A stretch of 64,000 nucleotides of DNA from Bog-473 sp963755495 (GCA_963755495.1 CAVWJS010000006.1:496001-560000); one strand, 5' to 3'; shown: positions 51,151 through 60,652, numbered from the stretch's first letter. Notes: generated by a model not told the origin, from the letters alone. Numbers and translations are program-made.

Positions 51151-54100
51151 TTACGTGCTCACTGCCAGAGAGTCTTGCGTGAATCCCGAGTTCGTGGTGC
51201 TGACGGAAACTGAGTCAGAACCATTATTTCGGGTATGTGTCACCGTGATGGTTCCGCTCACACTGGAGCCAACAGCAATCGTTGCAGTGGTTGGGGTAGT
51301 GAAGTGGGTGCTTGATCCGCTGAAAGTTACGGTGAGTTGGCTCCCAGTTACCTTTGCAGTGTTGCCCCAATTGTCGAGCACGGCTACTTGGAAGGACACA
51401 TCGCCCCCGTTGCTTCCAACGTTTTCGCTTGAGGGACACGGGCTAGTGGATGTTCCGCTGTTCACTATGCAGTCTGTGAACTGGAATACCGTCGGACTTC
51501 CGGCAGCCACACCGAAAGTGGCCGATGTGCCGCTTTGAGAGGCCACGGTCGCCTTGAGGGCCACCGAGGCCTGAGCGTCGAAGAGCGTGATGCTCGCCGT
51601 CGCCTGACTATTCGCTACCCCGCCACTCGTGGTGGTGAAGTTCAGCGTCCCCGGATAGGTCGGGGCGGTGACGGGGTTGGGCGAGCTGGCCGGGAAGCCG
51701 GTTCCACTTGCCCACGTGACGGCATGGCTGCCGCTCTCAGTAGACACCGGGTTCTGCCAGGCGTCGGTTGCGGTCACAGTCTCGTTGAACGCCGTACCAG
51801 CGGTCGGTGCGGGGGTCGAAAGGACTAGTTGGCTGTAGGTGCCAGCGGCAGGGGTAAATGTGGCCGAGGTGCCGGTTTGACCGGCAGGAGCAGTAACGGA
51901 GGTCACGGTTATGGATGTTGCCTGAGCGTTGAACAACGTGACCGACCCCGTGGCCTGACCGGCAGCATTGAACACCAAGCTGCTGTTCCCCGTCCCACAA
52001 CTGCCCGCGGCCGGGTAGCTCGGCGACATGCCGCTCGGGCTATTCGCCGGACCGGAGAGGGTGACGCAGTTGGTTGCGGACGACCACCCAGGAACGAGGT
52101 TCCCTGAGGCATCTGTGGCCGTAATGGTCTCATTGAACGCCACGTCAACAGTTGACGAACTTGGGTGTGAGACGGTGAACGTCAAGGCGCCCGCGGCCAC
52201 GGTGAATGTACCTGAGGTGCCGGTTTTGGTAGCCACTGTGGCCTTGAGGGCAACACTGGATTGAGCGTCATAGAGCGTGATGCTCGCCGTCGCCTGGCTG
52301 TTGGCCACCCCACCACTGGTGGTGTTGAAGTTAAGCGTTGACGGATACGCGGGGGCGGTTCCTCCCGGCGAAGTGGCGGGGAATCCAGTCCCGCTGGCCC
52401 ACGTGACGTTTTGCGTCCCGCTCTCAGTAGACACCGGGTTCTGCCAGGCGTCAGTAGCAGTGACCGTCTCGTTGAACGCCGTACCAGCGGTCGGCGACGG
52501 AGTCGGGAGGACTAGCTGACTGTAGGGACCGGCAACCACGGTGAACGTGGCTGAGCTTCCCGACTTCGTGGCAACGGTTGGAGCGAGCGCAACTCCTGAC
52601 TGGGCATCAAAGAGCGTGATGCTCGTCGTCGCCTGGCTGTTGGCAACGCCGCCGCTGGTGCCATTGAAGGTCAGAGTGCTGGGGTAGGACGGGGCGGTTC
52701 CTCCCGGCGAACTGGCAGGGAAGCCAGTCCCGCTGGACCACGTGACGTTTTGATTCCCGCTCTCCGTAGACACCGGGTTCTGCCAACCATCCGTTGCCGT
52801 GAGCGTCTCGTTGAACGCCGTGCCCGCAGTCGGTGAGGGGGTCGACAGGAGGAGCTGGCTGTAGGCCCCCGCGACAACGGAGAACGTGGTGGAAGTTCCC
52901 GACTTCGAAGCCACTGTCGGAGCGAGAGCAATTCCGGACTGGGCGTCGAAGAGCGTGATGCTCGCCGTCGCCTGACTGTTGGCGACTCCGCCGCTGGTGC
53001 CGTTGAAGGTCAGAGTGTTGGGGTAGGACGGAGCTGTTCCGCTCGGGGAACTGGACGGGAAACCTGAACCACTTGACCACGTCGTGGTCTGCGACCCAGC
53101 CTCGGACGAGACTGGGTTCGACCACGTGTCCGTTGCTGTGACCGTTTCGTTGAACGCCGTGCCAGCGGTCGGTGCAGGGGTCGAGAGGAGGAGTTGGTTG
53201 TAGGTCCCCGGGACGACGGTGAAGGATCCCGACGAGCCGGATTTGCCGGTCGGAGCGGTGACCGACGTCACTGACAAAGACGTTGACTGAGCGTCGAAAA
53301 GGGTGGCGCTGGCGCTGGCCTGACCAGAGGCGTTGAAGGTCAGGCTGCTATTGCCGGTTCCACATCCGCTTGCCCCCGGATAGGTCGGAGCGGTGTTGCT
53401 CGGGCTTGGACTGTTGGAGGGGCCAGAGAAGGTGACGCAGTTGGGGACCGACGTCCAGCCGCTGGCAGGGTTATCGAAGGCGTCGACGGCGGTGACTGTC
53501 ACATTGGTCAACGCACCCGCAGTGGCACCTGTGAAAGTTGCTGTCGAAGTTGTCGGCGGCGTCCCCCCTGCCGTTAACCCGCTGTCAGTCACTTTGACAT
53601 TCGCAGCTATCCCGCTCGCAACGAGGCCGAACGAGCCGCTTCCGCTCGAGCGATAGATATTGAAACCTGTCGCCCCAGTGGGTAACGAAGTCGGCGTCGT
53701 GATGGCGTTTGTACACGTTCCGAAGCCGAAGTTGCAACTGCCTCCCAGGGCGCTCGCGTTAGTGACCGCGGCACTGGGGCCAGGAGTGGTCTCACCAGAA
53801 GCGTTGACCGCAGTTACCTCGTAGTGCCAGGTCGTACTGCAACCAATGACGCATCCGCTGGAAGTAACCGTTGGGGCCGAGGTGGGCGAAGACACCGCAA
53901 CCTGAGGACTCGAAACTGTGAAACTGTTGAGCGTGGCAGAGTTGACCGTAAAACTCCCTGAACTCCCGGTCTTGCCTGCTACCGCACTGACCGAAGTCAC
54001 CGTCAACGACGTCGACTGGGCGTCGTAGAGGATGATGGCCGCGGTGGCGTGGCCTGAGGCGTTGAATGACAGACTGCTATTCCCTGTGCCACAGCTGCCC

Positions 54101-55062
54101 GCTGCTGGGTAGAACGGAGCGGTGTTGCTGGGGCTATTGGACGGCCCGGAGAACGTGACGCAGCTGCTAGTAGTCGAAGTCCAGCCACTGGCCGGGTTGC
54201 CGTAGGCGTCGAGGGCGGTGATGGTCTCGCCACCGCTGATCGCCGTGCCGGCGACTTGGGTGCCTGGGTTGGGCACGGTGAAGGAACTCAAGGTGCTGGC
54301 GTTGAGAGTAAATGTCGTAGAACCCGTCGCAGTGGCAGCATCGCTGGCGGTCAAGGTGTTGCTGCCAGCGTCGTAGGCGGTGAAGGTTGTGTTGGGACTG
54401 GCTACTCCGTTGGTGAAGGTCACCGAGGTGGGCGGATAGGTCGGGGTTTGGCTCGAGGGGCTGTTGGCAAGGCCAGACCAGGTGAGGGTCTTGGTACCCG
54501 AATAGGTCGTGTCGGTGACGCCTCCGACCTTCGCCGTGATGGATGTGACAGTGATCGGTGTTCCGGCGGTGTAGGGACCAGCCGACAGGACGATGGAGAA
54601 GGTAGCGGTGGCGGTCGTGGCCGACGCCGTCGCAGCCGGAGACTGCCAGCTGTCGAGAATCCCAACGACCGAGTAGCCGTAGGTGGTCGTGGCGGTGAGG
54701 TTGGTGTCCTGGCACGAGTGCGTGCTGGACGCCACTGTGCACACCGTGGTCGGGCTTCCCGGACCACTGGTGCGCGTGACCTCGTACTGCTGAATAACCA
54801 CGCCGGTGGGTTGAGTGCTGGGCGTCCACGCGATGGTGATGGCCCCACTACCGTTGACTGTCGGGGTGGGCGACGTCGGTGCCACGAGGGCGGTGGCCTG
54901 GGCCTCGGCATCGTTGCTTCCATTGTTAATGACACTGATGACAAAGAAGGCCAGCGCTGCCGCACCCCCGGCAAGAGCAAAGCCCGCCACAAAGGTCAGG
55001 ATACGTGCGGCGATTCCGCGACGGGGTTGCTTTGCCGATGCGTGCCGCGGGTTCATGCTCAT
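51151..55062 (-). CDS. Giant repeat surface protein (module B)
   Basis: A 1303-aa protein with the same N-terminal anchor as module A (PRRGIAARILTFVAGFALAG), then a fibronectin-III-like domain (about 60-150), several Ig-like units with NPASGWTS and CGTGNSSLxFNASG, and about five filamin/Ig-like repeats of 113 residues (PTAGTAFNETVTATDAWQNP, SGGVANSQATASITLFDAQS). It ends in a short strand-rich part (SVSTTNSGFTQDSLAVST) without LPXTG, so attachment is by the N-terminal helix or by polymerisation. A shared start with the small SipW-type gene (ATGA) implies coupled synthesis. It probably extends outside the cell as an adhesin or matrix protein. Confidence 0.92.
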   Translation of the reverse strand: MSMNPRHASAKQPRRGIAARILTFVAGFALAGGAAALAFFVISVINNGSNDAEAQATALVAPTSPTPTVNGSGAITIAWTPSTQPTGVVIQQYEVTRTSGPGSPTTVCTVASSTHSCQDTNLTATTTYGYSVVGILDSWQSPAATASATTATATFSIVLSAGPYTAGTPITVTSITAKVGGVTDTTYSGTKTLTWSGLANSPSSQTPTYPPTSVTFTNGVASPNTTFTAYDAGSNTLTASDAATATGSTTFTLNASTLSSFTVPNPGTQVAGTAISGGETITALDAYGNPASGWTSTTSSCVTFSGPSNSPSNTAPFYPAAGSCGTGNSSLSFNASGHATAAIILYDAQSTSLTVTSVSAVAGKTGSSGSFTVNSATLNSFTVSSPQVAVSSPTSAPTVTSSGCVIGCSTTWHYEVTAVNASGETTPGPSAAVTNASALGGSCNFGFGTCTNAITTPTSLPTGATGFNIYRSSGSGSFGLVASGIAANVKVTDSGLTAGGTPPTTSTATFTGATAGALTNVTVTAVDAFDNPASGWTSVPNCVTFSGPSNSPSPSNTAPTYPGASGCGTGNSSLTFNASGQASASATLFDAQSTSLSVTSVTAPTGKSGSSGSFTVVPGTYNQLLLSTPAPTAGTAFNETVTATDTWSNPVSSEAGSQTTTWSSGSGFPSSSPSGTAPSYPNTLTFNGTSGGVANSQATASITLFDAQSGIALAPTVASKSGTSTTFSVVAGAYSQLLLSTPSPTAGTAFNETLTATDGWQNPVSTESGNQNVTWSSGTGFPASSPGGTAPSYPSTLTFNGTSGGVANSQATTSITLFDAQSGVALAPTVATKSGSSATFTVVAGPYSQLVLPTPSPTAGTAFNETVTATDAWQNPVSTESGTQNVTWASGTGFPATSPGGTAPAYPSTLNFNTTSGGVANSQATASITLYDAQSSVALKATVATKTGTSGTFTVAAGALTFTVSHPSSSTVDVAFNETITATDASGNLVPGWSSATNCVTLSGPANSPSGMSPSYPAAGSCGTGNSSLVFNAAGQATGSVTLFNAQATSITVTSVTAPAGQTGTSATFTPAAGTYSQLVLSTPAPTAGTAFNETVTATDAWQNPVSTESGSHAVTWASGTGFPASSPNPVTAPTYPGTLNFTTTSGGVANSQATASITLFDAQASVALKATVASQSGTSATFGVAAGSPTVFQFTDCIVNSGTSTSPCPSSENVGSNGGDVSFQVAVLDNWGNTAKVTGSQLTVTFSGSSTHFTTPTTATIAVGSSVSGTITVTHTRNNGSDSVSVSTTNSGFTQDSLAVST
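52130..53240. repeat. 339-bp tandem repeats in the module B giant gene
   Basis: The coding segment for TAGTAFNETVTATD and VSTESG recurs every 339 bases (113 codons); for example, the same sequence GTTGAACGCC starts at 52471 and 52810. Units differ at scattered sites, so they are older than the 744-bp repeats of module A. Confidence 0.8.
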
Positions 55063-55580
55063 CCCTTTTGGACTGTGATCGTCACGGGTACTTGGAATGT
55101 CGCGCCCTGGCAGCCGCTATCAGGAGTCGTGCCCATGGCTACCCCATTTGGGATGTGGACCAGGATGCCGTTGCCGGGGGCGACAGCGATACTCAGTCCC
55201 GTCTGCGTGGGCACGGTGACCTCTGTGTTGGTGCAGGTGCTAACTCCGCTTGTCCCCGTCACCGTGCCAGTGCCTGCAGTGACGCCAACGATGTTGACCG
55301 AGTAGCTGTTGGGATTGTTCAGCTCAACTAGAAGGTCGGCGCTGGCGCCAGGATAGAGCTTGGAGTTGACGGTGCCACTCGCCTGAACGACAGTCACTGG
55401 TGAGGCCGTTCCCGCGCTAGCAGCCCCCGAACCGTGTCCTGTGCTCGTGAAGTAGGCATACGCCGTCCCGGCACCGAGGCCCAGCACGAGGGCAATGACC
55501 GCGCCGAGCACCAGGGGCATGCGCATCCAGCGCCGGGGACTGATGACACGCCGAATGGGGGACAAGAACGAGAGCTTCAT
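55059..55580 (-). CDS. Small SipW/camelysin-like secreted protein (module B)
   Basis: A 173-aa protein: MKLSFLSPIRRVISPRRWMR, then a signal helix LVLGAVIALVLGLGAGTAYA, YFTSTGHGSGAASAGT. The mature part has KLYPGASADLLVELNNPNSY, SVNIVGV and the ending GCQGATFQVPVTITVQKG. It is collinear with the module A protein, which helps fix the start at 55580; an ATG at 55601 overlaps the upstream stop and would add 7 residues. Family members form TasA-like fibres or coat proteins after SipW cleavage; no SipW peptidase is in the window. It overlaps the giant gene by 4 bases. Confidence 0.85.
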   Translation of the reverse strand: MKLSFLSPIRRVISPRRWMRMPLVLGAVIALVLGLGAGTAYAYFTSTGHGSGAASAGTASPVTVVQASGTVNSKLYPGASADLLVELNNPNSYSVNIVGVTAGTGTVTGTSGVSTCTNTEVTVPTQTGLSIAVAPGNGILVHIPNGVAMGTTPDSGCQGATFQVPVTITVQKG

Positions 55581-55597
55581 GGGGAGACCACCGTGCT

Positions 55598-58500
55598 TCA
55601 TGACCCGCTCGCCGTCCCGCCCCAAGACAGGGTGAGCGCTGCGTTCTCACAGGCGTCCTGGTTGCCGTTTCCGCTACCAGGAGGGGAGTCCTGGAGGTCG
55701 AGCATCTTGAGGACCGGCCAGTCCCCTGAAGGGATCGCCGGGGACAAGGTGGAAAGCGACCAGGTGCCTGGTGGGACGACGACATTGACCAAAAGGTTCT
55801 GCGACAGCGTGAAGTTCGCCGAGCCAACGCAACCGACCTTGTTTGTCGTGACGCCCAGCGTGATGCTGCCCAAGGCAACCGTGATGTTCTCGGGGTTCGG
55901 GTTGGTGATGGACAGGTTGATCGGCTGGCCCGTGCCTGGATACAGCTTCGGCGTGATCGAGCCGTTGACGGTGATGTTCTCGCCGTTGAGGAGGGTGAAG
56001 TCCGCCGGGCTGGTGGCGCCCGGCGTCGTGGCCGTCACCGTGTACTGGCCACCGGAGCTGTTGGCCGTGAAGTTCTCGGAGAGCTGCCCGTTGGTCCCGG
56101 TTGTCGCCGTGATGGTGTTCGTCGAGTTGGAGAACGTCCCCGAGGCGCTCGTCAGGGCCGGGGCGCTGAAGGTGACCGAGGCCCCTGACACCGGGTTGCT
56201 CCCGTTGGTCACCTCGACCACGAGCGGGGCGGCGAAGGCCGCACCCTGGGTGGCCGACTGGTTGTTGCCCGAGATCACCGTGATGGTGTTTGCACTCGCG
56301 GTGATGGCAAAGGCGGTACTCGTGGTGCTGAGGGAGTCCGAGGAGTCGCTGGCACTCAGTTTGTAGCCCGTGCAGGCTTTGGTGATCTGAAGACCCGAGA
56401 AGGTCGCTACTCCGCCTACCGCTGCCTTGGACTTGGTCCCGCTTAGCGTGCCCGCACACGGGTTGGTGGACAGCGAGAGCGCCACGGTGTGGGTGTCCGT
56501 CGTCACCGTGTTGCCGTAGGTGTCCTCGATGGTGACGGTGACACCAAACGTCGACGTCGATGGGGTCGAGGCCGGGGGTTCGGCGGTGAAGACCAGCTTG
56601 GACGCACCCGCCGGGGTGATGGCGAAGGGATTGCTCGTGGTGAAGATGGCGCCGTCGCCCAGGTCGTAGGCCCACAGCGTGTAGCCACTGCAGGCTTTGG
56701 TGATCTGAAGACCCGAGAAGGTGACCACCCCGTGGACAGCCGCCTTGGAGTTGGCCCCATTCAGCGTGCCTGAACAAGGGTTGGCCAGAAGCGACAGGGT
56801 AACGGTGTTGCTGTCGGTGGTCACCACGTTGCCGTAGAGGTCCTCGATGCTGAGCGTGGTGCTGAAGGTCGATGAGGCCACAGTCGAGGTCGGCGGCTCG
56901 GCGGAGAACACCAACGTCATGGCCGAACCGGCCACGACGTTGAATGAGTTGCTCGGCGCCGCGGTGCGCGTCGGCACCGAAGTGGCGCTCAGCTTGTAGC
57001 CCGTCCCCGCCTTGTTGAGCGAGCAGGTGAAGCCGGCCACGCCCGCGGAGACGGTCACCGGGCCTGACCCGCCGCCGTTGGTGCAGTTGAGGGTCGAGGA
57101 GCCAGGGTTGGCCGAGAAGCCTAGGGTCACCTTGGTGGCATTGTCGGTCGTCTCGATGTTGCCGTAGGGGTCCTCGACCGCCACTTTGAACGCGGTGCTG
57201 TTTCCTGCGGTGATGTTCTGGCCCGAGCTGGGCTGGGTGATGAACACCAGCTTGGACGCGCCCGCGATGGTGTTCGTGAGGGAGAAGTTGGCCGGGGTCG
57301 ACACCCCGTTGACGCTGGCGCTGACGCCGTAGGGGCCACCGGCGACGGTGTTGGCGGTGACCGTCGAAGAAGTGGCGATCCCGCTGGCGTTGGTGTCCAC
57401 CACACAGGTGGTGGAGGCGCCGTTGTTGCCCCCCGCACACGAGGCGAAGGTGCCCGAGGCTCCCGAGGCCGGGGCGCTGAAGGTGACCGGGGTCCCCGGC
57501 ACCGGGTCACCGTGCGAGTCGGTCACCTTGGCCACCAGCGGGGCACCGAAGGAGGAGTGCACCAAGGTGGTCTGCGGGGACCCCGAGGAGACGACGATGG
57601 TTGTGGGGGGGCCGATGACCGTCCAGCAATCCTGGATGGATGGGCCCACATTGCCCGCCTTGTCGATGGCCCAGACGTAGAAGCAGTGCGGTCCGGGGGC
57701 GAGGTTCTCAAACTGCCACTCGCCCTCGACGTTGCCATCGCCGTCATGGTCGGTGTCCCCGGTGCAGTTGTTGGCCGAAGTCGAAGAGTTCACTGGTACG
57801 GCGCTCAAGTCCACTCCGCAGCGGAACGTGACGTTGGGCCAGCTCGTATCGGTCAGCGTGAACTCGGGGCTGGTGTCGCTGGAGGGGTTGTCGTTGGTTG
57901 GGCCACCCCCGACGATGACCGGGGCGGCAGGCAGGGAGGTGTCGATGATGAACTGGGCCGTGGTCAGGTTTGAGATGCTTGTCGTGTTCCCCAGTGAGTC
58001 CGTCGCCTCCACGTAGAGGGTGTAGACGCCGTCGGCGGGCCGGGCCAAGGCGTAGCTCCACGGCGCTGTGGTGCCTGCCGTGAGAGCGGCGGCGTTGAAG
58101 ACCCGTGAGCTGGAGGAGAACGACGACGACGAACCGTTCCAGTACTTGCCGCTCGACTGCTGAAGGACTGCGACGCTCACCGACTTCACGCCTGAGGGGT
58201 CGGTGGCGCTGCCGGTGACCGACCCCGTCCACGAGGTGGCGTTGTAGGCCCCGTTGTTGGCGGGGAAGCTCAGCGTGATCGACGGGGCGCTGGTGTCAAT
58301 GACCCAGGTGTAGGGGGTGGTGGGAGTGGGGGAGCTGGTCGACGATCCCGATACGGCCTCGACCGAGAAGGTGTGGGTGCCCTGGGCCAGGCCTGAGTAG
58401 GTGACGCCGCTGACGCAGGTGGCATACGCACTGGCATCACGCGAGCACTTGAAGGTCACGGCGGGAGTGGTCTGGGAGTCCTTGAAGGTGAACGTGGCGC

Positions 58501-58675
58501 TGGTCGAGGCGGTGGGAGTGGTGGGTCCGGTGAGGCTGGTCGGGGCCGGGGGCACGGGAGCAGCGGCGGCGGCGTTGACGAAGTAGCCGGTGCCGATGCC
58601 CCCCGCGAGGACAACGACGGAGGTAATGATGCCGACCCGCCCTTTCGTCCTCCATCCCATCAAACGCTGCTTCAC
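55598..58675 (-). CDS. 1025-aa secreted Ig-like repeat protein (module B)
   Basis: An N-terminal membrane or signal helix (IITSVVVLAGGIGTGYFVNA) is followed by several Ig-like domains (APTSLTGPTTPTASTSATFT; IDTSAPSITLSFPANNG). A calcium-loop-like NCTGDTDHDGDGNVEGE lies near residue 300-315. Then come Big-1/invasin-type repeats (EDLYGNVVTTDSNTVTLSL, CSGTLNGANSKAAVHG). The last 120 residues repeat the small-protein theme: ITPKLYPGTGQPINLSITNP and a tail LDLQDSPPGSGNGNQDAC that matches VDRQDTLPGDNSGNQDNC of the 185-aa protein. It is thus a large protein ending in a small fibre-protein-like domain, and may serve as tip or anchor. Confidence 0.9.
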   Translation of the reverse strand: MKQRLMGWRTKGRVGIITSVVVLAGGIGTGYFVNAAAAAPVPPAPTSLTGPTTPTASTSATFTFKDSQTTPAVTFKCSRDASAYATCVSGVTYSGLAQGTHTFSVEAVSGSSTSSPTPTTPYTWVIDTSAPSITLSFPANNGAYNATSWTGSVTGSATDPSGVKSVSVAVLQQSSGKYWNGSSSSFSSSSRVFNAAALTAGTTAPWSYALARPADGVYTLYVEATDSLGNTTSISNLTTAQFIIDTSLPAAPVIVGGGPTNDNPSSDTSPEFTLTDTSWPNVTFRCGVDLSAVPVNSSTSANNCTGDTDHDGDGNVEGEWQFENLAPGPHCFYVWAIDKAGNVGPSIQDCWTVIGPPTTIVVSSGSPQTTLVHSSFGAPLVAKVTDSHGDPVPGTPVTFSAPASGASGTFASCAGGNNGASTTCVVDTNASGIATSSTVTANTVAGGPYGVSASVNGVSTPANFSLTNTIAGASKLVFITQPSSGQNITAGNSTAFKVAVEDPYGNIETTDNATKVTLGFSANPGSSTLNCTNGGGSGPVTVSAGVAGFTCSLNKAGTGYKLSATSVPTRTAAPSNSFNVVAGSAMTLVFSAEPPTSTVASSTFSTTLSIEDLYGNVVTTDSNTVTLSLLANPCSGTLNGANSKAAVHGVVTFSGLQITKACSGYTLWAYDLGDGAIFTTSNPFAITPAGASKLVFTAEPPASTPSTSTFGVTVTIEDTYGNTVTTDTHTVALSLSTNPCAGTLSGTKSKAAVGGVATFSGLQITKACTGYKLSASDSSDSLSTTSTAFAITASANTITVISGNNQSATQGAAFAAPLVVEVTNGSNPVSGASVTFSAPALTSASGTFSNSTNTITATTGTNGQLSENFTANSSGGQYTVTATTPGATSPADFTLLNGENITVNGSITPKLYPGTGQPINLSITNPNPENITVALGSITLGVTTNKVGCVGSANFTLSQNLLVNVVVPPGTWSLSTLSPAIPSGDWPVLKMLDLQDSPPGSGNGNQDACENAALTLSWGGTASGS

Positions 58676-58795
58676 CGAATCTCCTTAGATGGGGGTCCCC
58701 AAATCGCTGAGCGCACCGAGCAGCCCAGGAACACAACGCACTTGTGACTCTCCGCTGAGCGCACCGACTGCCGATCCTCGGGGGGGACGACACCG

Positions 58796-58830
58796 AGAGG
58801 CCGCAGGGTCACACAGGCCCTGCGGCCTCT
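58796..58830. terminator. 13-bp stem hairpin
   Basis: AGAGGCCGCAGGG (58796-58808) and CCCTGCGGCCTCT (58818-58830) are exact inverted repeats with a 9-base loop, in the gap between the 185-aa gene and the module B genes. No strong T-run follows. Around it the phrase CGCTGAGCGCACCGA occurs twice (near 58707 and 58754). Confidence 0.6.
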
Positions 58831-58923
58831 TGCTGACTTCACCGAACCGATTGCCGACTGCTGCACCGTTTTGCCGATCCTCACTCGTAGCGAACTATTG
58901 GGCATCAAACGCCCGGCCGGGTT

Positions 58924-58959
58924 GGCCGGGCCGCGGAATGGAGGTTCCGTGGCCCGGCC
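58924..58959. terminator. 15-bp stem hairpin after the 185-aa gene
   Basis: GGCCGGGCCGCGGAA (58924-58938) pairs with TTCCGTGGCCCGGCC (58945-58959) with one G-U type change and a 6-base loop. It lies 64 bases beyond the stop of the minus-strand gene at 59023 and is its probable terminator. Confidence 0.65.
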
Positions 58960-59022
58960 TTCCGACCGAGTTTGAGCTGGTGGAGCAGTCAGCCGAAGCT
59001 GCCCCCTCCAACAACCTCGCTG

Positions 59023-59580
59023 TTAGCTGGCGGTGTACGTAACGTTCGGCGTAGCACCCTGGCAGTTGTCCTGGTTTCCAGAGTTGTCACCCGGGAGGGT
59101 GTCTTGGCGGTCGACCATCGTGAGGGTCAGCGGACTTGTCGTCGCATGCCCAGCAGTTGTGCTGGTACCGGCCTCGTCCACGCCCACGGCGTAGGTCGCT
59201 GACGCGGCATTATTAGCAATAACCCATCCGGTGCTCGCGACCAACGCATAGTCAGTCGAGGTACAAGCAGGGCCACTGGCTGATCCCGTGTTGGTCGGGG
59301 CAGCAATCGTCGCCGTAATGGTCGTCAGGTATTCATTACCTGCCGACGCGTTGGTGGCGGTGGCTGTGCCTGTTTCACTGCCCGCGCCCGGATACAGAGC
59401 GCCTACGGGCGAGAAGGCCGTTGCGGTCACTACCCAGTTCGTGGCCGAACCAGTCGAGCCGGTGCCGGTTGCGGTATTACTACCGCTCGTGAAGTACGCG
59501 AACGCACCTCCCGCGATACCGAGAGTCAGAGCAGCGGCGATGCCGATGACTGCCACTTTCTTATTCATGAAACGCTTCAT
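59023..59580 (-). CDS. Stand-alone SipW/TasA-like secreted protein
   Basis: A 185-aa protein: MKRFMNKKVAVIGIAAALTL, GIAGGAFAYFTSGSNTATG (signal form of SipW-type substrates), a Thr/Ala/Gly-rich beta domain with GALYPGAGSETGTATATNAS, Cys in GPACTSTDYAL and a C-terminal VDRQDTLPGDNSGNQDNC. It shares the L-Y-P-G turn with the module proteins and the Q-D...GNQD-C tail with the 1025-aa protein. AGGAG lies 9 bases before the ATG at 59580; an ATG at 59568 is also possible. It is probably the main small fibre subunit, with the leader region at 59600-59880 controlling it. Confidence 0.82.
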   Translation of the reverse strand: MKRFMNKKVAVIGIAAALTLGIAGGAFAYFTSGSNTATGTGSTGSATNWVVTATAFSPVGALYPGAGSETGTATATNASAGNEYLTTITATIAAPTNTGSASGPACTSTDYALVASTGWVIANNAASATYAVGVDEAGTSTTAGHATTSPLTLTMVDRQDTLPGDNSGNQDNCQGATPNVTYTAS

Positions 59581-59726
59581 ACGTTGATGCTCCTTTGCTT
59601 GATGGGTTACCGAACTAGGCGTTGGGTTCGCCACTCGCTCCCCTCAGGCCAGGCGACCAAACTCGGCCGGAGGATCAACACGTCGCCCATCGCAAAGGAC
59701 CCATGGGGGCCCCTGCTTTTATGCCA

Positions 59727-59752
59727 GGAACCCATGGGGATTCCCGTTTTTT
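59727..59752 (+). terminator. Intrinsic terminator (plus direction)
   Basis: GGAACCC pairs with GGG-A-TTCC around ATG, followed by CG and TTTTTT (59747-59752). It points along the plus strand, though no plus-strand gene precedes it. Read on the minus strand it lies in the leader of the 185-aa gene, and CCCATGGGG occurs twice there (59700 and 59731). Confidence 0.5.
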
Positions 59753-59821
59753 GTGCGGAATGAGCGCGACGAGGTAAGCCCGTTGGCTAAATCCGCAACA
59801 CCTTGGATTCCGAATCACATA

Positions 59822-59878
59822 CGAAGTGGGTCGTGCCTCACTTCGCACCGCCGCCTCTATCGAGGAATTCTCGATAGA
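59822..59878. promoter_or_regulatory. Two adjacent hairpins upstream of the 185-aa gene
   Basis: CGAAGTG (59822-59828) pairs with CACTTCG (59839-59845), and TCTATCGAG (59856-59864) pairs exactly with CTCGATAGA (59870-59878) around GAATT. They lie about 250-300 bases upstream of the minus-strand ATG at 59580. They may be operators or leader structures. The region 59900-60600 is less GC-rich and shows no gene that I can support. Confidence 0.45.
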
Positions 59879-60652
59879 ACTTTGACCTTTCGGTCGGCCA
59901 GGTCTTCCCCTCCTGTCCCAACAACTGAGGGAACTACGTTGTGCTTCGCGCAAAGGCGAACACTGCGCAGTTCGATTCCGACACTTCGTCACGGCACGTC
60001 CCGCCAGACTTCAGCAGCGCGACAAAGGTCATTGTCCTCGACGACGCCTTGGCCGGATAGGGCAAAAAGTCACAATGTTCTTTTAGTTGTGCTGCTAAGA
60101 CGTCTTGCGCAACGGCCACTTGCGGCTCAATTGCAATGACGGAACGTTGCGCTCATTTGAGAGCCAATGTCCGTTGGCAGTCCGTATCGCAAATGGATGA
60201 GCGATGTTTCTTGGTGCATAGCTACCGTAGAGATAGTCCAAATGACGCCAGCGAGTGCGGCCGATAGCGCAGCTGCGTCTTGCGTTCTGTTCGGCCACCG
60301 GAGCATTGAGCCGTGCTCGCCGGCGAAATACTCGCAAGGTCTGATCACGGGGCTCGATGGGTCCAGCCACCGTGTTTGGTCAGTGAGCGTCGGAGCCGAC
60401 TCGATCCAATAGTGCACGCGAGGTCGTTGCTATTGGGGGGTTCTGCATGACGCGGCTTGCCAGTACTACATGGATGTGATCTTCATATCGAACTCTCACC
60501 CTCTAGCTGAAGGTGTTCAAACAACTTCGGGCCTACCTCCAAATCGCAAGTTTTCTGCCATATTCAGGACTTTTTACCCTAACTAGGGCGTCCCGATTCG
60601 GGATAAAACTCTTGTGGGAATTGGGAGGAATGTTGATGTTTCGGAGGGCGGA

